Shown piece after piece: positions 61,501 to 64,000 of a DNA stretch of 64,000 bases. Position numbers and translations under genes: made by a program. The DNA comes from JAVBOW01 sp031549495 (GTDB taxonomy: Bacteria; Bacteroidota; Bacteroidia; Bacteroidales; Rikenellaceae). Under the pieces are notes generated by a model that saw only the letters and a list, made by a program, of their open reading frames with translations, was not told where the DNA came from and searched no databases. How positions within the stretch are numbered: the first letter of the stretch is position 1; every line of letters begins with the position of its first letter. The stretch is taken from NCBI GenBank assembly GCA_031549495.1, contig JAVBPS010000077.1:15412-79411 (forward strand). The letters are read 5' to 3'.

Positions 61501-61636
61501 TCGACACGCTCGGCGGCGAGATGTCGGGATACTGGCTCACCGGCAGCGTGAGGATCGCGATCACCCCCAGCGCCAGCAGGATGACCGAGATCACGATGGC
61601 CGTTTTGGGCCGTTTTATGAAAACGTCGGAGATCAT
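58505..61636 (-). CDS. RND multidrug efflux pump, inner-membrane permease (HAE1/AcrB type)
   Basis: A 1043-residue permease. It begins MISDVFIKRPKTAIVISVIL, the usual first span, followed by two large periplasmic loops and 12 spans in total. The proton relay is present as GIVVDDAIIVVEA in span 4. The N-terminal PVSQYPDISPPSVSISSSF segment and the GMxPAEV docking-type motif (LGMTPAEVVAALTEQN) are typical of AcrB/MexB. It pumps lipophilic compounds from membrane or periplasm to the outside with its adaptor (61633-62736; ATGA overlap) and an outer-membrane factor (from 62877). The substrate range is not predictable. Confidence 0.95.
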   Translation of the reverse strand: MISDVFIKRPKTAIVISVILLALGVIAILTLPVSQYPDISPPSVSISSSFVGADAQTVEQTVTTPIETQVNGSPGMDYITSSSSNDGTSLIQVHYKIGTDPDIATLDVQNRVGIATPQLPDLVKRLGITTRKRNSSILMIVALYSPTGEHGMPFLDNYTNVFVHDALLRVYGVGDIFARQSDFSMRIWLQPDKLSRLGMTPAEVVAALTEQNLEVGVGTVGAPPQPGGQAFEYSVFTNSRLSTPEEFGQVIVRSDPAEGALVYLRDVARVELGEFSYGGTPLVDGKPGSFLMIYQSPGSNALSVYDGVIAELENLKKSFPAGVDYIVPYESVSVVKTSIEEVIKTLLVALLLVTLVVFVFLQNWRATLIPILAIPVAIVATFAVFIPLGFTINTLTMFGFVLSIGIVVDDAIIVVEATQRHIDSEKLSAKEAVRKAMADISGPVVAIALVLAAVFVPVGFMPGIVGRLYQQFAITIAVSVVISAFVALSLTPALCSVLLKPLDDKPPHGIRKLFARFNAWFDRVTASYTGGVGRAIKYKRLVIVLLVCITAGAVVLFERKPTGFIPDEDEGRIFVAYQLAEGASTARSQQAIEQISAIINKTDGILHNAAMSGFNVISGGMKASSGTLFLQMTPWKERRSKSLHMESIIARLRSELAAVEGANTVVMAPPAISGMGATAGFSVQLQQRGTADDMAAFERVAAQFVAEAAQRPEITAPFTFFSARTPGYQLDLDREKCKRMGVSVSDVFTTLQTYVGSAYVNDFTLYGRSYRVVAQADTAYRSTVDELSKYYVSNSAGQMVPLSTLIEVRPTQNASTVSHFNIFRSVEIDGSASPGYSSGDAIQAVREVADKVLPAGYGYEFSGMSREELNSSGSMLLFLAISLGFVFLFLVALYESWSVPLSVILAVPIGVFGAILTLTCLPSISNNVYAQIGLIALIGLAAKNAILIVEYAKERTDAGMEAVKATLQAVSLRLRPIVMTSLAFCLGVLPLAFATGAGAAARVTIGWTVLGGMVAASSLAIFIVPVLFVVIMKVSGRKSAKRG

Positions 61637-62736
61637 AGGCGGGGAGTGATTTGTACCGCCGCGCCGTCATGCAGCCGCTGGATGCCCTCGACGACGACCG
61701 TATCCCCGGCCGTCACGCCCGATTGCACGACGAGCAATGAATCCACCGTCCGCCCCGGCGTGATCTTGCGCTGCACGGCCTTGCCCTGCCGGGTGAGGTA
61801 GACGAAGAATTCGCCCATCTGCTCGGTGACGGCCCGGCCCGCGATGACGGGCACCGGTGCCGGCGTGCTGCCCAATACCTGCAAATTCCCGCTCATGCCC
61901 GCCTTCAGGAGTCCCTGCGGGTTGGGCAGCGCGACGCGGGCGGTGACCGTCCCCGTGGTGATGTTCACGGCGCGGTCCATTAATAATAATTTGCCGGGCA
62001 GCGGATAGCGCTCGCCGCCCGGTTGCACGAGGATGAAGGTGCTGTCCTTGCCGTTCGTGGGGCTCTCCAACAGCGCGGCGAAACGGGCGATCTGTTTCTC
62101 GTCCACGGCGAAATCGAGGGCGATCGGATCTTCGGTCGATACCGTGTTCAGGAGCGTCTGCCCCGGCGTGACGGCCGCCCCGAGCCTCACTTGCGAGATG
62201 CCGATGATCCCGTCCAGGGGCGAGGAGATGACCGAATATTTGAGGTTGGTCTCCACCGAGCGCAGGGACGCCTCGGCCGCTGCGACCTGCATCCGGGCGG
62301 CACGCGCCCCGGCCACGGCATAGTCGTAACTCTGGCGCGCCACGGCGTCTTTGGCCCACAGGCTCGCGTAACGCGCGGAGTCCTGCACGGCCTTGACCAT
62401 GTCGGCCTGCATGGCGGCGAGGTTCGCCCGCGCCTGGTCCACGGTGCCCAGGTATTGCTGTTGGTCGATGGTATAAAGTTTCTGCCCTTTGCGCACTTTC
62501 TGCCCGTCGGTGAAATGGATGCCCGTCACATACCCGGCCACCTGCGGGAATACCTCGACCTCGTCCAGCGCGACGACGACCGCCGGATAGGAATCGTAAT
62601 AAGTGAGCTGCCGCATCTGCACCTCGGCCACCTGCACGGGTATGGCCGCCGGGGCCTGAGTAGCGGATTTTTGCCCGCGGCACCCCGCAAGGAGCGCCAG
62701 CGCGGCCGCAAAAGCGTATCGTAAAAGGTTATTCAT
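61633..62736 (-). CDS. RND efflux periplasmic adaptor (membrane fusion protein)
   Basis: A 367-residue AcrA/MexA-like lipoprotein (LALLAGC, Cys19). Domains: barrel-sandwich halves (VFPQVAGYVTGIHFTDGQKVRKGQ and YSVISSPLDGIIGISQVRLGAAV), an alpha-helical hairpin between (DQARANLAAMQADMVKAVQD..., about 105-160), a beta-barrel (about 205-280) and a membrane-proximal domain. It bridges the pump and the outer-membrane channel. Its TGA overlaps the ATG of the pump gene. Upstream lies the outer-membrane factor gene with an unusual long palindrome in between. Confidence 0.93.
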   Translation of the reverse strand: MNNLLRYAFAAALALLAGCRGQKSATQAPAAIPVQVAEVQMRQLTYYDSYPAVVVALDEVEVFPQVAGYVTGIHFTDGQKVRKGQKLYTIDQQQYLGTVDQARANLAAMQADMVKAVQDSARYASLWAKDAVARQSYDYAVAGARAARMQVAAAEASLRSVETNLKYSVISSPLDGIIGISQVRLGAAVTPGQTLLNTVSTEDPIALDFAVDEKQIARFAALLESPTNGKDSTFILVQPGGERYPLPGKLLLMDRAVNITTGTVTARVALPNPQGLLKAGMSGNLQVLGSTPAPVPVIAGRAVTEQMGEFFVYLTRQGKAVQRKITPGRTVDSLLVVQSGVTAGDTVVVEGIQRLHDGAAVQITPRL

Positions 62737-62759
62737 CGTTATGTTTTTTATGCCGCTTT

Positions 62760-62843
62760 GTCATTCTGAACGCAGTGAAGAATCTTGGTCGGAATTGTTC
62801 TGTCCACAGCCCGACCAAGATTCTTCACTGCGTTCAGAATGAC
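62760..62843. repeat. REPIN-like perfect palindrome, 33-bp arms
   Basis: Arms 62760-62792 (GTCATTCTGAACGCAGTGAA...) and 62811-62843 are exact complements around an 18-base loop. It occupies most of the 140-bp gap between the outer-membrane factor and adaptor genes, inside what should be one operon. It is a different sequence from the palindrome at 57485 but the same kind. In RNA it would form a very stable hairpin and could reduce expression of the downstream genes. Confidence 0.8.
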
Positions 62844-62876
62844 CAAACAGCATATGTTCGTTTTTCAGCGGTCGCA

Positions 62877-64000
62877 TCACCATCCCGACAAATCCCCCGG
62901 GTCGATCTCCCCGCGCGAGCGTTGCAGATCGATCTTGCTGCCCAGCGTTTGGAACAGCGCCAGCAGATAGTTTTGTTGCGCCGTGCGCAGGTTGGTCTCG
63001 GCCGTGATCACGTCTAAGTAAGCCTTGATCCCGGCTTTATATTGCAGGTCGACCACCCCGTATATCTCCCGGGCCAGGCGCAGGTTCTCGCGCGAGGTCA
63101 GGTAGGTATCCAGGTAGGTTTTGTAATTGGCCATCGCCTGGTTGTACTCCACGTCCACGCTGCTCTCTAACTGCTGCAGGCTGTAATCGTACTGCTTTAA
63201 CTGCAATTTGGCCGCCCGGATGTCATGGTTGCGCCTGGCCCCCTGGAAGATGGGCAGCGATAGCGTCAGCCCCGCGTAGGAATTGGGGTAGGAACGATCG
63301 TAGAGCGGATGGAAATCATTGTTCATGTAATTGATGTTGTACGCCCCGAACAGCGACACCGAGGGAATGAAACCCCACCGCGCGTAATGCAGGTCGATTT
63401 CCTGTAAGCGCATCCCCGTCTGCAGCAGCCCGTATTCGATGCGGCGCGTGTAATCCGCCCCCGCGAGCGTGTCCGCCCCGATGCGGCTGACCAACTGCAA
63501 ACTGTCGTAACGGAGCGCGAGCGGCTCCGAGGGCGGATAACCCATCTGCTCCTTGAGCGTGGCCAGCGAAAGGACCAACGCCTGCTCACTTTGGCGCAAC
63601 TGTACCCGGGCGTTGTTGAGCATGATGGCCGCCTGCTTGTAATCGGTCTGGTCGGAAATGCCGTCGTCATAACGCGCCCGGGCGTCGCGCAAACTGCGTT
63701 CCAGCCGGGTGATATCGTCCCCGGCAATGCCGATCTGCCCCATGGCGAGCAGCACGTCATAATACGCCTTGCCCACATTGACCACCAGGTCTATCTGGGC
63801 CGAACCCACCTGCTGCGCCGCCTGCATGCGGGCGGGCCGTGCCGAGCGTCCCGCCAGCCACAAATCACGGTTGAAAAGCGCCTGCGTGGCGGTCAGCTGC
63901 ACGGCCGAAGTGTTCCGCAGGCCCGTATGGAGGATATTGCCCTCGACAATGGAGGTGGGCAGTTCGAAATTATACTGGTAATTGGCCGCCGCCGCAGCCT
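62877..64000 (-). CDS. TolC-type outer-membrane efflux factor, partial (N-terminus beyond the window)
   Basis: The reading frame is open up to the right edge, so the start codon is outside; a GTG at 63902 in the frame is internal. The visible 373 residues begin NYQYNFELPTSIVEGNIL and contain alternating helices and strands of the OEP family: VQLTATQALFNRDLWLAGR, GKAYYDVLLAMGQIGIA, LTLSLPIFQGARRNHDI (the conserved strand after the first repeat), then YNQAMANYKTYLDTYLTS and the ITAETNLRTAQQNYLLALFQ helix. It forms the trimeric exit duct for the RND pump encoded downstream. It is the first visible gene of the efflux operon. Confidence 0.92.
   Translation of the reverse strand, partial: AAAAANYQYNFELPTSIVEGNILHTGLRNTSAVQLTATQALFNRDLWLAGRSARPARMQAAQQVGSAQIDLVVNVGKAYYDVLLAMGQIGIAGDDITRLERSLRDARARYDDGISDQTDYKQAAIMLNNARVQLRQSEQALVLSLATLKEQMGYPPSEPLALRYDSLQLVSRIGADTLAGADYTRRIEYGLLQTGMRLQEIDLHYARWGFIPSVSLFGAYNINYMNNDFHPLYDRSYPNSYAGLTLSLPIFQGARRNHDIRAAKLQLKQYDYSLQQLESSVDVEYNQAMANYKTYLDTYLTSRENLRLAREIYGVVDLQYKAGIKAYLDVITAETNLRTAQQNYLLALFQTLGSKIDLQRSRGEIDPGDLSGW

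Overview
The window is chromosomal DNA from a Bacteroidota gut-type bacterium. Two SusC/SusD pairs, many lipoproteins with a Cys after a short signal, TAnnTTTG-type -7 boxes, a SusR-like membrane regulator and URO-D/GH92/GH2/GH3 neighbours all point there. The high GC content of most genes suits a Rikenellaceae (Alistipes-like) genome better than Bacteroides itself, but the genus is an inference.

Layout. (1) 1-10.7 kb: a starch-type Sus locus on the minus strand. It has a SusR-like regulator, then an esterase, SusC, SusD, a SusE-like lipoprotein, a GH13 amylase and the first residues of a GH3 enzyme cut by the window edge. A good promoter (TTGG-N19-TACTTTTG) precedes the esterase. (2) 10.7-35.1 kb: a second, larger polysaccharide utilisation locus (PUL). 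It holds an MFS sugar transporter, a URO-D family protein, a GH3, a sodium/solute symporter, a TIM-barrel hydrolase-like lipoprotein, a DUF3823 lipoprotein, SusD, SusC, a D-lyxose isomerase-type cupin, a LamG lipoprotein, GH92, GH2, two tandem esterases and a divergent AraC regulator. This block lies between two direct repeats of about 263 bp. Each repeat contains a 13-bp hairpin and a sequence that folds like the 3' half of a tRNA, as an attachment site would. Together the enzymes fit an acetylated, alpha-mannose-rich glycan with beta-linked mannose, xylose or glucose; released mannose or lyxose would be isomerised by the cupin enzyme.

(3) 35.1-37.5 kb: a DUF6155 gene and a SWIM zinc-finger gene. 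(4) 37.5-44.7 kb: an AT-richer decayed region. It holds a broken transglutaminase-type lipoprotein, an AraC C-terminal remnant, a cysteine-rich peptide remnant without a start codon, a complete 1298-bp IS4-family element with a 5-bp target duplication, a metallophosphoesterase, a DUF4062/ATPase/HTH protein, a candidate small RNA with its own promoter and terminator, and a truncated tyrosine recombinase. (5) 44.7-56.6 kb: a membrane protein with a translationally coupled winged-helix regulator and a palindromic operator candidate, a B12-type radical SAM protein ending inside an 87-bp MITE-like palindrome, two soluble PAS histidine kinases sharing a C-X11-C-X2-C motif, a DUF1254/DUF1214 lipoprotein, a membrane-bound AraC regulator, a collagen-like/formylglycine-enzyme-like lipoprotein and a beta-propeller lipoprotein. 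(6) 56.8-64 kb: a Crp/Fnr regulator, an SMR exporter coupled to a PaiA-like acetyltransferase, and an RND efflux operon (outer-membrane factor, adaptor, pump). Two long perfect or near-perfect palindromes of REPIN type lie in intergenic gaps of this last part.

The glycan loci work as import-and-degrade systems: surface lipoproteins and SusC/D bind and import oligosaccharides, periplasmic hydrolases and esterases trim them, inner-membrane MFS and SSS carriers take up sugars, and cytoplasmic isomerase activity feeds central metabolism. No rRNA, complete tRNA or CRISPR array was seen.
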